This document shows, one piece after another, positions 38,620 to 48,298 of a DNA stretch of 64,000 nt (its first letter is position 1; each line of letters begins with the position of its first letter). Origin of the DNA: Planococcus donghaensis MPA1U2 (GTDB taxonomy: Bacteria; Bacillota; Bacilli; Bacillales_A; Planococcaceae); contig NZ_AEPB01000030.1 in NCBI RefSeq assembly GCF_000189395.1, positions 1 through 64,000 of the forward strand. The letters are read 5' to 3'. The notes beneath the pieces were generated by a model, which was not told where the DNA came from, did not search any database, and saw only the letters and a list, made by a program, of their open reading frames with translations. The position numbers and the translations under genes are program-made.

Positions 38620-39612
38620 TTAATAAATTAATTTCAAAAATTCTTCTTTTGTAATGCCGCCTAAAAGTTTTGGAATGTCAATTTCGGCAATAGCTTCCTC
38701 TAGAGACGCACGTTCGTATTTTGAACCAGCAATTGCCTGTTCAACTTCAGCTATGTCTCCAACACCGAAAAAGTCTCCAAAAATATGAGCGTCTTGAACA
38801 ATGCCTTTTTCTACTTGTAAGCGGACATCGATGCCACCGACTGGGAAGCGGTGAGAATGTTTAATATTGAATTTAGGAGACTTCCCATAATTCCAATCCC
38901 AGTTACCGTAGCGCTCGCTTGATAATTCGTGTATATTTTTCCAATCTTCTTCTGTCAGTTCGTAATGACGGACATTTTCTTCACCTTCGAAGATGGAATG
39001 TAAAACTGCATGCCGGAAATTCTCTACAGACATAGGCTCTTTTAAAAACTCAGAAATGTTCGCCACCCGACTGCGAATCGACTTAATACCTTTTGATTCA
39101 ATTTTTTCTTTGCTTACTTTTAATGCAGATACGACAGCTTCGATTTCTGTATCAAACAACAAAGTTCCATGACTAAACATGCGACCTCTAGTTGAGAATT
39201 GTGCATTCCCCGATATCTTCCGACCTTCTGCCATTAAATCATTGCGTCCAGAAAGTTCCGCATTTACGCCAAGGCTCTGTAACGCTTGTACAACAGGCTC
39301 AGTGAATTTACGGAAGTTACGGAAGCTCTCCCCATCATCTACTGTAATAAAACTATAATTTAAATTGCCCAAATCATGATAAACCGCTCCTCCACCAGAC
39401 AAACGACGAACTACATGAATGCCATTAGAGTCTACATAATCGGTATTGATCTCTTCAGCTGTGTTTTGGTTTTTGCCGATGATGATAGATGGTTCATTGA
39501 TATAAAACAGAAGAAATGGATCTTTTTCAACATCCATTGTTTTTAACAAGTATTCTTCGATTGCTAAGTTAATTCGTGGGTCTGTGATGCCTTTATTGTC
39601 TACGAAATACAT
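38620..39612 (-). CDS. lplJ: Lipoate-protein ligase LplJ
   Basis: The 330-residue enzyme activates free lipoate with ATP and attaches it to lipoyl domains. Motifs are RRLSGGGAVYHDLGNLNYSF (about 70-89) and the lysine in GRKISGNAQ (about 130-138), with an accessory C-terminal domain. It is monocistronic, with a terminator. B. subtilis has lplJ near yhfH and lcfB, as here. Confidence 0.95.
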   Translation of the reverse strand: MYFVDNKGITDPRINLAIEEYLLKTMDVEKDPFLLFYINEPSIIIGKNQNTAEEINTDYVDSNGIHVVRRLSGGGAVYHDLGNLNYSFITVDDGESFRNFRKFTEPVVQALQSLGVNAELSGRNDLMAEGRKISGNAQFSTRGRMFSHGTLLFDTEIEAVVSALKVSKEKIESKGIKSIRSRVANISEFLKEPMSVENFRHAVLHSIFEGEENVRHYELTEEDWKNIHELSSERYGNWDWNYGKSPKFNIKHSHRFPVGGIDVRLQVEKGIVQDAHIFGDFFGVGDIAEVEQAIAGSKYERASLEEAIAEIDIPKLLGGITKEEFLKLIY

Positions 39613-39698
39613 AATCTCTCTCCTTTTAACTATGTTCCTTTTTATAGTTTAACGGATTAATTAAATAAATTCACTATTTAGGGTTGACGAATCCCCCC

Positions 39699-39707
39699 TG
39701 TTATAAT
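39699..39707 (+). promoter_or_regulatory. Extended -10 promoter of the yhfH-like gene
   Basis: TGTTATAAT is a perfect extended -10. A TTGACG lies only 12 bp upstream of the hexamer, too close to serve as its -35. Confidence 0.55.
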
Positions 39708-39755
39708 ACACTGTTTTAAACACCAACAGTACTATAACAAAAGGAGATGGAAGTT

Positions 39756-39881
39756 ATGATTGAAAACGTAGTTGAATTTTTCAAGAACTTGCCCCCGAAA
39801 CAGTGCGCGTCATGTGGAGAAAAAATGGAAGAGCAGCATGAATGTTATGGTACTCAATGTGATTCCTGCAATAATTTATAA
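39756..39881 (+). CDS. yhfH: YhfH family small zinc-ribbon protein
   Basis: This 41-residue protein begins MIENVVEFFKNLPPKQC and contains CxxC (QCASCG) and a second CxxxxC..C set (ECYGTQCDSC), a likely zinc ribbon. AAGGAG precedes the ATG by 10 bases, and a promoter and a strong terminator frame it, so it is a real gene despite its size. It resembles B. subtilis YhfH, found near lplJ. Function is unknown. Confidence 0.82.
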   Translation: MIENVVEFFKNLPPKQCASCGEKMEEQHECYGTQCDSCNNL

Positions 39882-39903
39882 AATCAGCTAAAACTAATGA
39901 TTA

Positions 39904-39940
39904 AACGAAGCAGCGCTTATCAAGCGCTGCTTCGTTTTTT
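39904..39940 (+). terminator. Terminator of the yhfH-like gene
   Basis: A stem of 13-14 bp (AACGAAGCAGCGCTT with its complement) is followed by six T residues. Confidence 0.9.
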
Positions 39941-40029
39941 CACGTTTGATGCCTCTAGAATTCTATAAAGAGCTCTTATTTTCTGTACCATAACAGGAAG
40001 CGGTTTTTTTGCTTTTATAAATTTAAAAC

Positions 40030-40057
40030 AAAAAGACACCGCCAAAGCGATGTCTTT
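40030..40057 (-). terminator. Terminator of the hemE-hemH-lipoprotein unit
   Basis: The minus-strand stem AAGACATCGC with GCGGTGTCTT (one mismatch) is followed by TTTGTTTT. Confidence 0.7.
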
Positions 40058-40066
40058 TCTTTCGTA

Positions 40067-40537
40067 TTAATGTCCAGAATGGTCTTCCATTTTATCCATA
40101 CCTTGTGCATCATCACTGTCATCAGAAACGATTGAGGCCGGATCAGGATCGCCAACGGTTATTTCTTGCTTTGGCATAACATGTAACGAACGTGCTGTCG
40201 TGTGTGCCTGCATATAATACAGACCTTCTTCTTCAAAGCTCGTTTGTGCTTCATAAATACCATTTTCCGTGTGCTCTGCTGGAATCATTACGCTATTGTT
40301 GCGGTCACCTGATTGCCATACTTCATAAACAATTTCATCTGCGTCTTCTACAGCATCATCGCCTTGCGTTACTGTAACAGACAAGACAACTTCTTCCGCT
40401 GGCTCTGCTTGAGTTTCGGTATTAAATGCTACCATCACTTCTTCTACTTGAGGACCAGTACCAGACGATTCCGCTTCTCCTGATCCGCATGCAGCTAATA
40501 AAAGTAAAGGTAATCCAAGCCATGCAAGTTTTTTCAT
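40067..40537 (-). CDS. YtkA/FixH-like lipoprotein
   Basis: The 156-residue lipoprotein has a signal peptide (KKLAWLGLPLLLL) and lipobox LAAC. A YtkA/FixH-like immunoglobulin-type domain follows (VVLSVTVTQGDDAVEDADEI, GIYEAQTSFEEEGLYYMQAH). The tail is rich in Asp, Met and His (GMDKMEDHSGH), which could bind a metal such as copper. The start is the second ATG, after AAAGGAG. It is 46 bp downstream of hemH and likely co-transcribed; a link to cytochrome or heme assembly is inference only. Confidence 0.82.
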   Translation of the reverse strand: MKKLAWLGLPLLLLAACGSGEAESSGTGPQVEEVMVAFNTETQAEPAEEVVLSVTVTQGDDAVEDADEIVYEVWQSGDRNNSVMIPAEHTENGIYEAQTSFEEEGLYYMQAHTTARSLHVMPKQEITVGDPDPASIVSDDSDDAQGMDKMEDHSGH

Positions 40538-40583
40538 AACTATTTCTCCTTTCATAGGAAGACTTAGTCGCTAGTCATCCTTA

Positions 40584-41510
40584 TTAAGCTAACTCACGCA
40601 AAACTACATCAGCTAATGCATCGATAAATAATGGCTGTACGTTTGGCATTTCTGGGCGACGATAAGTTGCTCCGATGTCATCGCAAACTACTTTACATTC
40701 GTAATCATTGTCAAAGAGAACTTCCAAGTGATCTGCTACAAATCCAACTGGTGTATAAACAAAAGAGGTATAGCCTTTTTGCTCGAACAAATCACGCGTC
40801 AAATCTTGAACATCTGGGCCAATCCAAGGTTCGCCTGTTTGTCCAGCGCTTTGCCAACCGATTTCTACGTTTTTAACACTAGTCGCTTGTTGAATCATTT
40901 CAGCCGTTTCTTTTAACTGATCTGGGTATGGATCACCATTTGCAATAATCTTCTCTGGCAATGAATGGGCAGATACGATTAAGCAAGATTTCGCGCGTTC
41001 TTCTTCAGACATTTCAGCAAATGCTGCATTTACTTTTTCAGTCCAATATTGGATGAATTTCGGTTCTTTATACCAGCTTTCAACCGAAGTTAAAGAAATG
41101 CCTGCTTTTTCAGCCGCTTCTGCTGCGCGTCCATTATATGATTTTACAGAGAAAGTAGAGAAATGCGGAGCTAAGACGATTGATACCGCTTCTGTAATGC
41201 CATCTTTTTTCATTTCTTCAATGCCATCTTCTACAAATGGTTCGATATGTTTAAGGCCTAAGTACATTGTGAATTCAATGTTATCTTGAACTTCATTTAG
41301 ACGATCGCATAAACCATTTGCTTGGTCTAATGTAATTTTTGCAAGTGGTGAAAGACCGCCAATCGCTTTATAACGGCTACGTAAGTCTTCTAAACTTTCT
41401 TCGCTCGGCTTACGTCCGCGACGGATATGTGTATAATAACGTTCAATATCGTCTTCTGAGTATGGCGTACCGTACGCCATCACTAATAATCCCATTTTCT
41501 TCTTCAACAT
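40584..41510 (-). CDS. hemH: Coproporphyrin ferrochelatase
   Basis: The 308-residue HemH/CpfC enzyme inserts iron into coproporphyrin III in the Gram-positive heme pathway. [22 protein letters not shown] is at the N-terminus, the catalytic histidine is in [13 protein letters not shown], and the glutamate in [14 protein letters not shown]. The ATG after AGAGGTGATT is preferred to the GTG six bases upstream. It follows hemE by 25 bp. Confidence 0.96.
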   Translation of the reverse strand: MLKKKMGLLVMAYGTPYSEDDIERYYTHIRRGRKPSEESLEDLRSRYKAIGGLSPLAKITLDQANGLCDRLNEVQDNIEFTMYLGLKHIEPFVEDGIEEMKKDGITEAVSIVLAPHFSTFSVKSYNGRAAEAAEKAGISLTSVESWYKEPKFIQYWTEKVNAAFAEMSEEERAKSCLIVSAHSLPEKIIANGDPYPDQLKETAEMIQQATSVKNVEIGWQSAGQTGEPWIGPDVQDLTRDLFEQKGYTSFVYTPVGFVADHLEVLFDNDYECKVVCDDIGATYRRPEMPNVQPLFIDALADVVLRELA

Positions 41511-41535
41511 AATCACCTCTACGTAAGTTTTGTTC

Positions 41536-42582
41536 TTATTTTAAATTGCTTTTGTGTGCAGCACTGTATTCATGAACAAATGAAGTTAAGCGTTTCAGTG
41601 TATCTGGATTAACTTCTGGGAAAACGCCATGGCCAAGGTTAAAAATATAGCCATCATTTTGCATACCCATATCTAAAATCTTTTTCGTACGTTCTTCGAT
41701 AACTGACCAGTCGGCCAATAAATAAGAAGGATCCAAATTGCCTTGCAAAGTTTTTGTTAATCCCATTGAACGGGCTTCTGAAATCGGCAAGCGCCAATCT
41801 AGACCCACTACATCTACTGGCAGTTCATGCCATTCTTTTGCTAAATGACTTGCGCCTACTCCAAAGATTGTCAATGGTACATTTTCTGTACGCAATTCAG
41901 CAAAAATACGATCCATTACCGGTTTGATGAAAATACGGTAATCTTCAACGTTTAATGCGCCAACCCATGAATCGAAAATTTGGATTGCTTTTGCGCCTGC
42001 TTTAATTTGAGCTTTTACATAAGGAATGATTGTATCAGCTAATTTGTCCATTAATGCAAACCACATCGCTGGTTCTGAAACCATCATCGCTTTTGTTTTG
42101 TTGTAACTCTTAGAAGGTCCGCCTTCAATCATATAGCTGGCTAACGTGAAAGGCGCACCAGAAAACCCGATCAATGGGACATTTAATTGCTCTTGCGTTA
42201 ACAAACGAATTGTATCGAGAACAAAATCTACATCTTGCTCAGGATTGATTTCCCCTAAACGTTCGATATCCGCCATCGTGCGAATTGGGTTATCGATAAC
42301 AGGGCCAATTCCAGATTTGATTTTTACATCAACACCAATTGCAGGCAATGGCGTCACAATGTCTTTGTAAAGAATTGCTGCATCGTTATTGTATTGATCT
42401 ACTGGAAGTTTAGTTACGTAGGCGCATAGCTCTGGCTGGTGCGTAATTTCTTCTAACGAATATTTTTCTTTTATTTTGCGGTATTCAGGTTGCGAACGTC
42501 CAGCTTGTCTCATATACCAAACGGGTACGTGATCTGTTTTTTCTCCACGGGCTGCGCGAAGATAAGTATCATTAAATGTCAT
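41536..42582 (-). CDS. hemE: Uroporphyrinogen decarboxylase
   Basis: The 348-residue TIM-barrel enzyme converts uroporphyrinogen III to coproporphyrinogen III. The N-terminal signature [15 protein letters not shown] (substrate Arg and Asp nearby) and [11 protein letters not shown] are present. It is first in hemE-hemH-lipoprotein. hemY, normally third in Bacillus, is absent here. Confidence 0.97.
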   Translation of the reverse strand: MTFNDTYLRAARGEKTDHVPVWYMRQAGRSQPEYRKIKEKYSLEEITHQPELCAYVTKLPVDQYNNDAAILYKDIVTPLPAIGVDVKIKSGIGPVIDNPIRTMADIERLGEINPEQDVDFVLDTIRLLTQEQLNVPLIGFSGAPFTLASYMIEGGPSKSYNKTKAMMVSEPAMWFALMDKLADTIIPYVKAQIKAGAKAIQIFDSWVGALNVEDYRIFIKPVMDRIFAELRTENVPLTIFGVGASHLAKEWHELPVDVVGLDWRLPISEARSMGLTKTLQGNLDPSYLLADWSVIEERTKKILDMGMQNDGYIFNLGHGVFPEVNPDTLKRLTSFVHEYSAAHKSNLK

Positions 42583-42790
42583 GAATGTTTCATCCCTTCG
42601 ATGTGCTACTCTACTTTTGTCTACCTATATCCGTCTATACTATAGACGTTCCGTACTATATTGTATAGATTTCGAACGCATTTGTCATAAATTTGACGCT
42701 TCTCTTTTCACTTGTTCGACAAACCTGTTTCATGTAGATTTCATTAGGGAAGTATATAATAGTATATATATATTTTTAGGAGGGGTTTTG

Positions 42791-43303
42791 ATGAATTTTT
42801 ACATGACAACGGGAACATATGATTATATGAAGAAAATGCGTGATAACCACCCAGAGGAAAATATGGTAGTGATGCAAGGGGAAGGAACGACCTTGGTGAT
42901 TCATGAAACAAAAGGCAAAACGATTTTCCAAACACCTCGACGCTATGAGGTAGTGGATGGGACAGGAGAGTTCAAAGAAAAAGGATATTTTGTTTTAAAT
43001 AATATTCCAGTTTCTGATGAAGGCCGTCCTGTTTTTGAACATCGTTTTAAAAATAGAGCAGGTACTGTTGAAAATGAACCGGGCTATATTGCTTTTCGTG
43101 TCCTGAGACCACTTGATTCAGATACGTATATTGTTTTGACTGAATGGGAATCTCCAGCTTTTTATGAAAAGTGGAAAGAATCTCAAGCATTTGCTAAAGC
43201 TCATTCTGCGAAGCCAGAAGCTGACACGAGTGCACAGCGTCCAAATATTTTCTCTGGTGTATCTTACGTCAGCACTTACCGAGCTAAACCAGAAGAAGAA
43301 TGA
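42791..43303 (+). CDS. hmoB: HmoB, heme-degrading monooxygenase (IsdG-like)
   Basis: The 170-residue protein consists of an N-terminal half and a C-terminal ABM/IsdG half (NRAGTVENEPGYIAFRVLRPL, YIVLTEWESPAFYEKW). It closely resembles B. subtilis HmoB (YhgC), which breaks down heme to release iron. The start MNFYMTTG follows AGGAGG; the upstream in-frame extension has no ribosome site. It is divergent from hemE, placing heme synthesis and breakdown back to back. Confidence 0.93.
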   Translation: MNFYMTTGTYDYMKKMRDNHPEENMVVMQGEGTTLVIHETKGKTIFQTPRRYEVVDGTGEFKEKGYFVLNNIPVSDEGRPVFEHRFKNRAGTVENEPGYIAFRVLRPLDSDTYIVLTEWESPAFYEKWKESQAFAKAHSAKPEADTSAQRPNIFSGVSYVSTYRAKPEEE

Positions 43304-43356
43304 TCACCTCACCCCATATACTCATGGGGTGTTGATAAGTTAAGGAGGAAAATCAT

Positions 43357-44352
43357 TTGGTCTTTGTTATTTTCATACTAGCAGCTGCACTTACTGTGTT
43401 TGCATCCATTAAGCTTTCCCAATACGCCGATGTCATCAGTTCAAAAACAGCAATGGGTGGCATGATGGTTGGTACACTCTTATTGGCAGGTGCAACTTCA
43501 CTTCCTGAAGTATCAACTAGTTTTTCAGCAGCAGCCATTGGCAATGCAGATATTGCTGTTGGTAACATGATTGGTTCGAATTTGTTCAACCTGTTTATCC
43601 TTGCTGGATTCGATTTTCTTCTTCGAAGACGTCAAATTTTAAATCGGGCTTCACGCAACAATATTTATACAGCTCTTCTTGGGATTTTGTTGACGGTTTT
43701 GGTTGTTATGGCTCTTTTACTCCGCCTAGATACGCAAATCTTTGGCGTTGGACTGGACGCGTTGTTAATCGCCGTTACCTATATTATTGGGATGGTGGTT
43801 ATAAACAAACTCCCTTCACTAGATCCTGAAGCAGAAGCCATTGTCGAATCAGAAGAAGAACCCGACAACCCAAGTGCTTCATTATCACCTAAAGCCGCAA
43901 TTGTTCGTTTCATCATCGCTGCTTTAGTTATTCTAGCAGCCGGTACAGCTTTGTCGATTACAGGAGACCAAATTGCGATTATTACTGGCATTGGATCAAG
44001 CTTTATCGGCAGTTTCTTGATTGCCGCTGCAACTTCCCTGCCAGAAGCTATTTCCGTTTTTATCGCATTGCGATTAAACAATGTCAATATGGCTGTCGGC
44101 GCAATTCTCGGAAGCAATATTTTCAATATGATTATTCTGGCCTTGTCTGATCCTGTATATACTGCAGGACCTATCATGCTAGATGTTTCCGGTGCGAACA
44201 TGATTATCGCCGTTGGGGTACTCATTATGTCATTATTGGCCTTGTTTTCACTTTACCGAAAACAAAGTGCATCTACATGGTCTTATGCAATCCCATCAGT
44301 GATTATTCTCATTGTGTACTTTGCAGCTTCTTATTTAAACTTTACTTACTAA
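43357..44352 (+). CDS. Calcium/sodium antiporter family (CaCA, YrbG-like) protein
   Basis: The 331-residue membrane protein has about ten helices and two inverted Na_Ca_ex halves. Each has the alpha-repeat motif (ATSLPEVSTSFSAA..GNMIGSNLFNL and ATSLPEAISVFIAL..GAILGSNIFNM). The ion-binding glutamates in SLPE are kept. The start is TTG with AAGGAGG 8 bases upstream. A charged cytoplasmic loop (EAEAIVESEEEPD) joins the halves. The transported ion is not determined. Confidence 0.9.
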   Translation: MVFVIFILAAALTVFASIKLSQYADVISSKTAMGGMMVGTLLLAGATSLPEVSTSFSAAAIGNADIAVGNMIGSNLFNLFILAGFDFLLRRRQILNRASRNNIYTALLGILLTVLVVMALLLRLDTQIFGVGLDALLIAVTYIIGMVVINKLPSLDPEAEAIVESEEEPDNPSASLSPKAAIVRFIIAALVILAAGTALSITGDQIAIITGIGSSFIGSFLIAAATSLPEAISVFIALRLNNVNMAVGAILGSNIFNMIILALSDPVYTAGPIMLDVSGANMIIAVGVLIMSLLALFSLYRKQSASTWSYAIPSVIILIVYFAASYLNFTY

Positions 44353-44357
44353 TACTT

Positions 44358-44404
44358 AAAAGACACAGTTGTGCTGAAATTCAGCACTACTGTGTCTTTT
44401 TTAT
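44358..44404 (+). terminator. Terminator of the cation exchanger gene
   Basis: A long stem (AAAGACACAGT and GTGCTGAA pairing, one mismatch) is followed by six T residues. Confidence 0.9.
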
Positions 44405-44502
44405 TGTTACATAAAGCCAATTGCGTTATTTATCAATACCCACTCTTCCGCATATTCTAAATTTTTTGTGATATGCTTAAATAAAAAAAAGGAGTTTTAC
44501 AT

Positions 44503-45675
44503 ATGCTTACGAAATTATATGCCGCTTTAGATGCTGCTTATCCAGAAATGGTTGAAATTCGTCGCCACTTACATATGCATCCTGAACCCTCTTTTCATGA
44601 AACTGAAACCGCTCGCTATATTCTTTCTTATTACAAAAATTTAGGCGTTGATGTTAAAGACAGTGTTGGTGGAAACGGTGTTGTGGCTACGATCACAGGA
44701 GCAAAACCTGGAAAAACAGTTGCATTGCGCGCCGATTTTGATGCTTTGCCAATCCAAGATCAAAAAGCAAATGTCTCTTACCGCTCCACAGTTGATGGTG
44801 TCATGCACGCTTGTGGTCACGATGGCCACACAGCTACTCTTTTAGTACTTGGGAAAACGCTTTTTGACATGCGCGATGAATTAGAAGGAACTTATGTATT
44901 GATCCATCAACATGCCGAAGAACTTGTGCCAGGTGGTGCAAAATCGATGATTAGAGCAGGAGTTTTAGATGGAGTTGATGCCATTTTCGGTACTCATCTT
45001 TGGTCTATGACGCCATTTGGTCGAATTGATACGCGTGTCGGACCGCTTATGGCGGCCGCTGATAGCTTTACATTAAAAGTACAGGGCCGCGGTGGTCACG
45101 GTGCAAGTCCCCATGAAACGATTGATGCGGTCGTAATTGGTTCGCAAATTGTCTCTAATCTTCAAACTTTAGTTTCTAGACGAGTAGACCCATTAGAATC
45201 TGCTGTGTTGTCTATTGGTTCGTTTGTGGCACAAAACCCATTCAATATTATTGCGGACCAAGCTGTGTTATCGGGAACTGTTCGTACATTTAAAGAAGAT
45301 GTTCGAAGTTTAATGGAAACCGAAATGGAACGTGTGATTAGTGGAACTAGTTTAGCTAATAACAGTGAATATGAATTTAATTACAAGCGGGGCTATTCTG
45401 CTGTTATTAATCATGAAAATGAAACTTTGTTCGTACAAGACATTGCAGCTGACGTGCCTGGAGTTACAGAAGTATATGATTGCCCACCTCAAATGGGTGG
45501 CGAAGATTTTGCTTATTACCTCGAGGAAATTCCTGGTTCTTTCTTCTTCACTGGTGCAATGCCTGACGGAGACGTGTACCCGCACCATCACCCAAAATTC
45601 GATTTTAAAGAAGAAGCAATGCTGATTGCCGCAAAAACATTAGGTTCAGCTGCCATTCATTTTAATAAAGAATAA
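44503..45675 (+). CDS. yhaA: M20 family amidohydrolase (YhaA/HipO-like)
   Basis: The 390-residue M20D peptidase/amidohydrolase has metal-binding motifs HMHPEPSFHE, ACGHDGHTATLL (Cys/His ligands), HQHAEELVPGGAKSM and the C-terminal HHHPKFDF. A dimerisation lid domain lies at about 180-290. It removes N-acyl groups from amino acids or peptides; the substrate is unknown. It neighbours ecsB as in B. subtilis. Confidence 0.87.
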   Translation: MLTKLYAALDAAYPEMVEIRRHLHMHPEPSFHETETARYILSYYKNLGVDVKDSVGGNGVVATITGAKPGKTVALRADFDALPIQDQKANVSYRSTVDGVMHACGHDGHTATLLVLGKTLFDMRDELEGTYVLIHQHAEELVPGGAKSMIRAGVLDGVDAIFGTHLWSMTPFGRIDTRVGPLMAAADSFTLKVQGRGGHGASPHETIDAVVIGSQIVSNLQTLVSRRVDPLESAVLSIGSFVAQNPFNIIADQAVLSGTVRTFKEDVRSLMETEMERVISGTSLANNSEYEFNYKRGYSAVINHENETLFVQDIAADVPGVTEVYDCPPQMGGEDFAYYLEEIPGSFFFTGAMPDGDVYPHHHPKFDFKEEAMLIAAKTLGSAAIHFNKE

Positions 45676-45678
45676 AAA

Positions 45679-45719
45679 CAAAGCCCAACATCTTTTTTAG
45701 ATGGTGGGCTTTGTTTATT
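45679..45719. terminator. Bidirectional terminator between yhaA and ecsB
   Basis: A stem of about 14 bp with a one-base mismatch (ACAAAGCCCAACATCT with its complement) ends in TTTGTTTATTT. The last codons of ecsB overlap it. Confidence 0.85.
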
Positions 45720-46917
45720 TCTTTTTGTTTTTTAAAACAGTAACTGTAACAAGAGAAACGGTTAAAATAACGACAAATGTCAGCAATGCTGTAACAGGTT
45801 CGCCGAGTGCGATTAGAACTCCCGCTGCGGCCAAACTTTGGAGAGATTGCAACCCAATGACTAATTTCCAAACCGCTCCTTGCCTGCTGAATTGTGTCAA
45901 CGGAAATAAGTTATCCATTCGGAAATGCTGCGTATGAGTCAGCCCTTGCCAAATTTGAATCGCTGTTGCAAAAGCTAAAGCGCCTGCAAACAAGGCAACT
46001 CCAATTTGGAAAGGAATAAACCAAGCACCTATCATAATAATCGCAGTTAACCTTACCCATAAATAAAACAATTCATCCGAACGAATAAAAGTTCTGCACA
46101 CAAGATACAGATGAGCATTTTTCGGACCGGTTTTGATCCATCCATACACCCAATTCAACCAAGTTCTCGCTTTTATTTTGCCTTTTAAATGAGGTACATC
46201 GGTAAAATAATTAGCAAATTGATAAAAACGCAACATGCGATTTTCTTCCAAGCCGATAAAATGTTCATAAGCAAACGGCTTCCCTACTGCTTTACGCGCA
46301 ATCCATTTGCCGTAAAAAATGATGATAAACAAAATAATCACTGCAACTACTAATAAGTTTTCTATATAAAAGTAAACAAACAATCCAACTAATAGAAAAC
46401 GTACAAGCCGATCAAGCCAAACTTGCTCTCCTGCACCTTGCTTCCGAAAAGCAAATTCCGTTTGAACGTTCCACCATTTGATCAACAACAGCAAAATTGG
46501 AAAACCGATTAAAAACGATGACGACAAACCATATATCGCATTCACCATTGGCAACGAAACAATAAAAACAATCACGGGTAAATACAATTGGGACAAAAAC
46601 GACCATCTTAAAGCCGGTTTTAAAAAGTCATCTAATTTGCTTTCCAATGGTAAAAAATACACCATGTCCGCTTCTTTTAATAAAGTAGATGGCGGACTGA
46701 GCGCCAATAATAAGCCGAAAATTACAGCAAGCAATAACGCTCCCGGAAATTCCGGTGGGACGTCTTGGATCCATTCACTATATGCAAATCCCGCTGCTCC
46801 TAAAGCAAATAGCATTACAACGGCAATATGCCCTGTCACAATGTATTTCAAATAATTTTGAACTTCAATGGTGTACTTATGAAGTCTTTTTGACCAAATA
46901 TCATGCAAATTCTTCAT
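45715..46917 (-). CDS. ecsB: EcsB, ABC transporter permease
   Basis: The 400-residue membrane protein has about eight to nine hydrophobic segments and the EcsB family pattern. With EcsA it affects secretion, intramembrane proteolysis by RasP and competence in B. subtilis. The start is chosen at the second ATG (MKNLHDIW), 9 bases after GAGG. It overlaps ecsA by 17 bp. EcsC, third in B. subtilis, is missing here. Confidence 0.92.
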   Translation of the reverse strand: MKNLHDIWSKRLHKYTIEVQNYLKYIVTGHIAVVMLFALGAAGFAYSEWIQDVPPEFPGALLLAVIFGLLLALSPPSTLLKEADMVYFLPLESKLDDFLKPALRWSFLSQLYLPVIVFIVSLPMVNAIYGLSSSFLIGFPILLLLIKWWNVQTEFAFRKQGAGEQVWLDRLVRFLLVGLFVYFYIENLLVVAVIILFIIIFYGKWIARKAVGKPFAYEHFIGLEENRMLRFYQFANYFTDVPHLKGKIKARTWLNWVYGWIKTGPKNAHLYLVCRTFIRSDELFYLWVRLTAIIMIGAWFIPFQIGVALFAGALAFATAIQIWQGLTHTQHFRMDNLFPLTQFSRQGAVWKLVIGLQSLQSLAAAGVLIALGEPVTALLTFVVILTVSLVTVTVLKNKKK

Positions 46918-47650
46918 TAAGCTCATCCTCGGTCATCGCAATATACAAATCATCCAGTGAAGCGTCAGGCATCTGGAACGCATCTCGTAAATCTGCCATC
47001 GTTCCACTTGCTCGAACACGCCCATTGTGAAGCAAAATGATTCGGTCGCAATAGCGTTCAGCTGTCGATAAAATATGTGTCGACATTAATACAGAAGCGC
47101 CTTTTTTCTTTTGTTGTTCCATTTGATCCAACAAAGATTTAATGCCTAGTGGATCGAGTCCAACAAAAGGTTCGTCGATAATGTATAGTGCTGGGTTTAC
47201 TAAAAATGCACTCATAATCATTACCTTTTGACGCATTCCTTTTGAAAAATGCGATGGAAACCATTTCAAACGTTTTTCCATCCGAAATTCCTTTAACAAT
47301 TCTGCAGAACGTTTTTCAAACTGTGCTGGATCTATATTATAAGCCATCGCAGTTAGTTCAAGATGTTCTCGCAATGTCAGTTCTTCGTATAATACCGGTG
47401 TTTCAGGAATATAAGAGAACGATGACCGATAACGATCCATATCCTCTTCAAACGTTTTTCCATTCAAGCGGATTTGCCCCGATTTTGGTTGCATCATTCC
47501 AATAATGTGTTTAATTGTAGTGCTTTTGCCAGCACCGTTCAAACCAATTAATCCTACAAGTTCGCCTTTTCCAATCGAAAATGTCACTTCTTGCAAAACA
47601 GGTTTTCGTGTATATCCACCTGTTAATGCATCCACTTCCAAAACAGCCAT
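46901..47650 (-). CDS. ecsA: EcsA, ABC transporter ATP-binding protein
   Basis: The 249-residue ATPase has Walker A GLNGAGKST, signature FSKGMRQKV, Walker B LYIIDEPFVGLD and the switch histidine MSTHILS. It pairs with EcsB in one operon, divergent from hit. Length and order are as in B. subtilis. Confidence 0.96.
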   Translation of the reverse strand: MAVLEVDALTGGYTRKPVLQEVTFSIGKGELVGLIGLNGAGKSTTIKHIIGMMQPKSGQIRLNGKTFEEDMDRYRSSFSYIPETPVLYEELTLREHLELTAMAYNIDPAQFEKRSAELLKEFRMEKRLKWFPSHFSKGMRQKVMIMSAFLVNPALYIIDEPFVGLDPLGIKSLLDQMEQQKKKGASVLMSTHILSTAERYCDRIILLHNGRVRASGTMADLRDAFQMPDASLDDLYIAMTEDELNEEFA

Positions 47651-47759
47651 CCACTACACCTCTTTCTTTCTATTAAACTATTGTATCAAAACTAGCTAAC
47701 GAATTCTTTTTTGATATGGCAAATATGGTAAAATGAGAAAAATGGAAAGGATGATACGA

Positions 47760-48191
47760 ATGACAAATTGTATTTTCTGCAAAATCATTGCAGGTGAAAT
47801 TCCTAGCGTAAAAATTTATGAAGATGAACATGTATTCGCCTTTATGGATATTATGCCTTTATCAAAAGGACATACCTTACTCATCCCTAAAACACATCGT
47901 GAATTTGTTTATGACATGACACCAGAAGAAGCGGGCAATTTATTTGCTGTCGCACCTAAAATTGCGAAAGCAATCAATGAAACTTTCCAACCCGAAGGCA
48001 TGAACTTACTGAATAATAATGGTGCGAAAGCAGGACAAAGTGTATTTCATTTCCACTTACACTTTATCCCCCGCTATGGCCAAACAGACGGCTTCGGCGC
48101 AAAGTGGGTAACAAAAGAAAAAGAATTTACTACAGAGCGCATTCAAGAACTGGCGGAAAGTGTAAAAACTAAGCTGAACGCAGATACTTGA
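47760..48191 (+). CDS. hit: Hit, HIT-family nucleotide hydrolase
   Basis: The 143-residue protein has the histidine triad HFHLHFIP (His97, His99, His101) and an N-terminal CIFCKI pair. HIT proteins hydrolyse nucleoside phosphoramidates or AMP-lysine. AAAGGATG precedes the chosen ATG; the upstream ATG codons have no ribosome site. It is divergent from ecsA. Confidence 0.95.
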   Translation: MTNCIFCKIIAGEIPSVKIYEDEHVFAFMDIMPLSKGHTLLIPKTHREFVYDMTPEEAGNLFAVAPKIAKAINETFQPEGMNLLNNNGAKAGQSVFHFHLHFIPRYGQTDGFGAKWVTKEKEFTTERIQELAESVKTKLNADT

Positions 48192-48268
48192 TTTTCTCAA
48201 GTAGACAAGATAGAATCAATATAAGTTTTTCGCCGGCGGTCACGAGGACACGACCGGGAAAAAGAAAA

Positions 48269-48298
48269 TAGCGTAGAGCTGAGGAGAGATGAGAAATG
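48269..48298 (+). promoter_or_regulatory. Putative TRAP (MtrB) binding triplets over the trpP ribosome site
   Basis: The sequence reads TAG-2-TAG-4-GAG-2-GAG-2-GAG-2-ATG, five (G/U)AG triplets mostly two bases apart covering the Shine-Dalgarno and start codon of trpP. In B. subtilis TRAP represses trpP translation through nine such triplets in the same place. Five triplets are fewer than known sites, so this is tentative. Confidence 0.55.

Noticed and set aside
39684-39707. TTGACG as the -35 of the yhfH-like promoter
   Set aside because: Only 12 bp separate it from TATAAT; the extended -10 explains the promoter better.
43311-43332. Terminator of hmoB (CACCCCAT with ATGGGGTG)
   Set aside because: The 8-bp stem is followed by TTGATAAG, not a T-tract, so I did not list it as a terminator.
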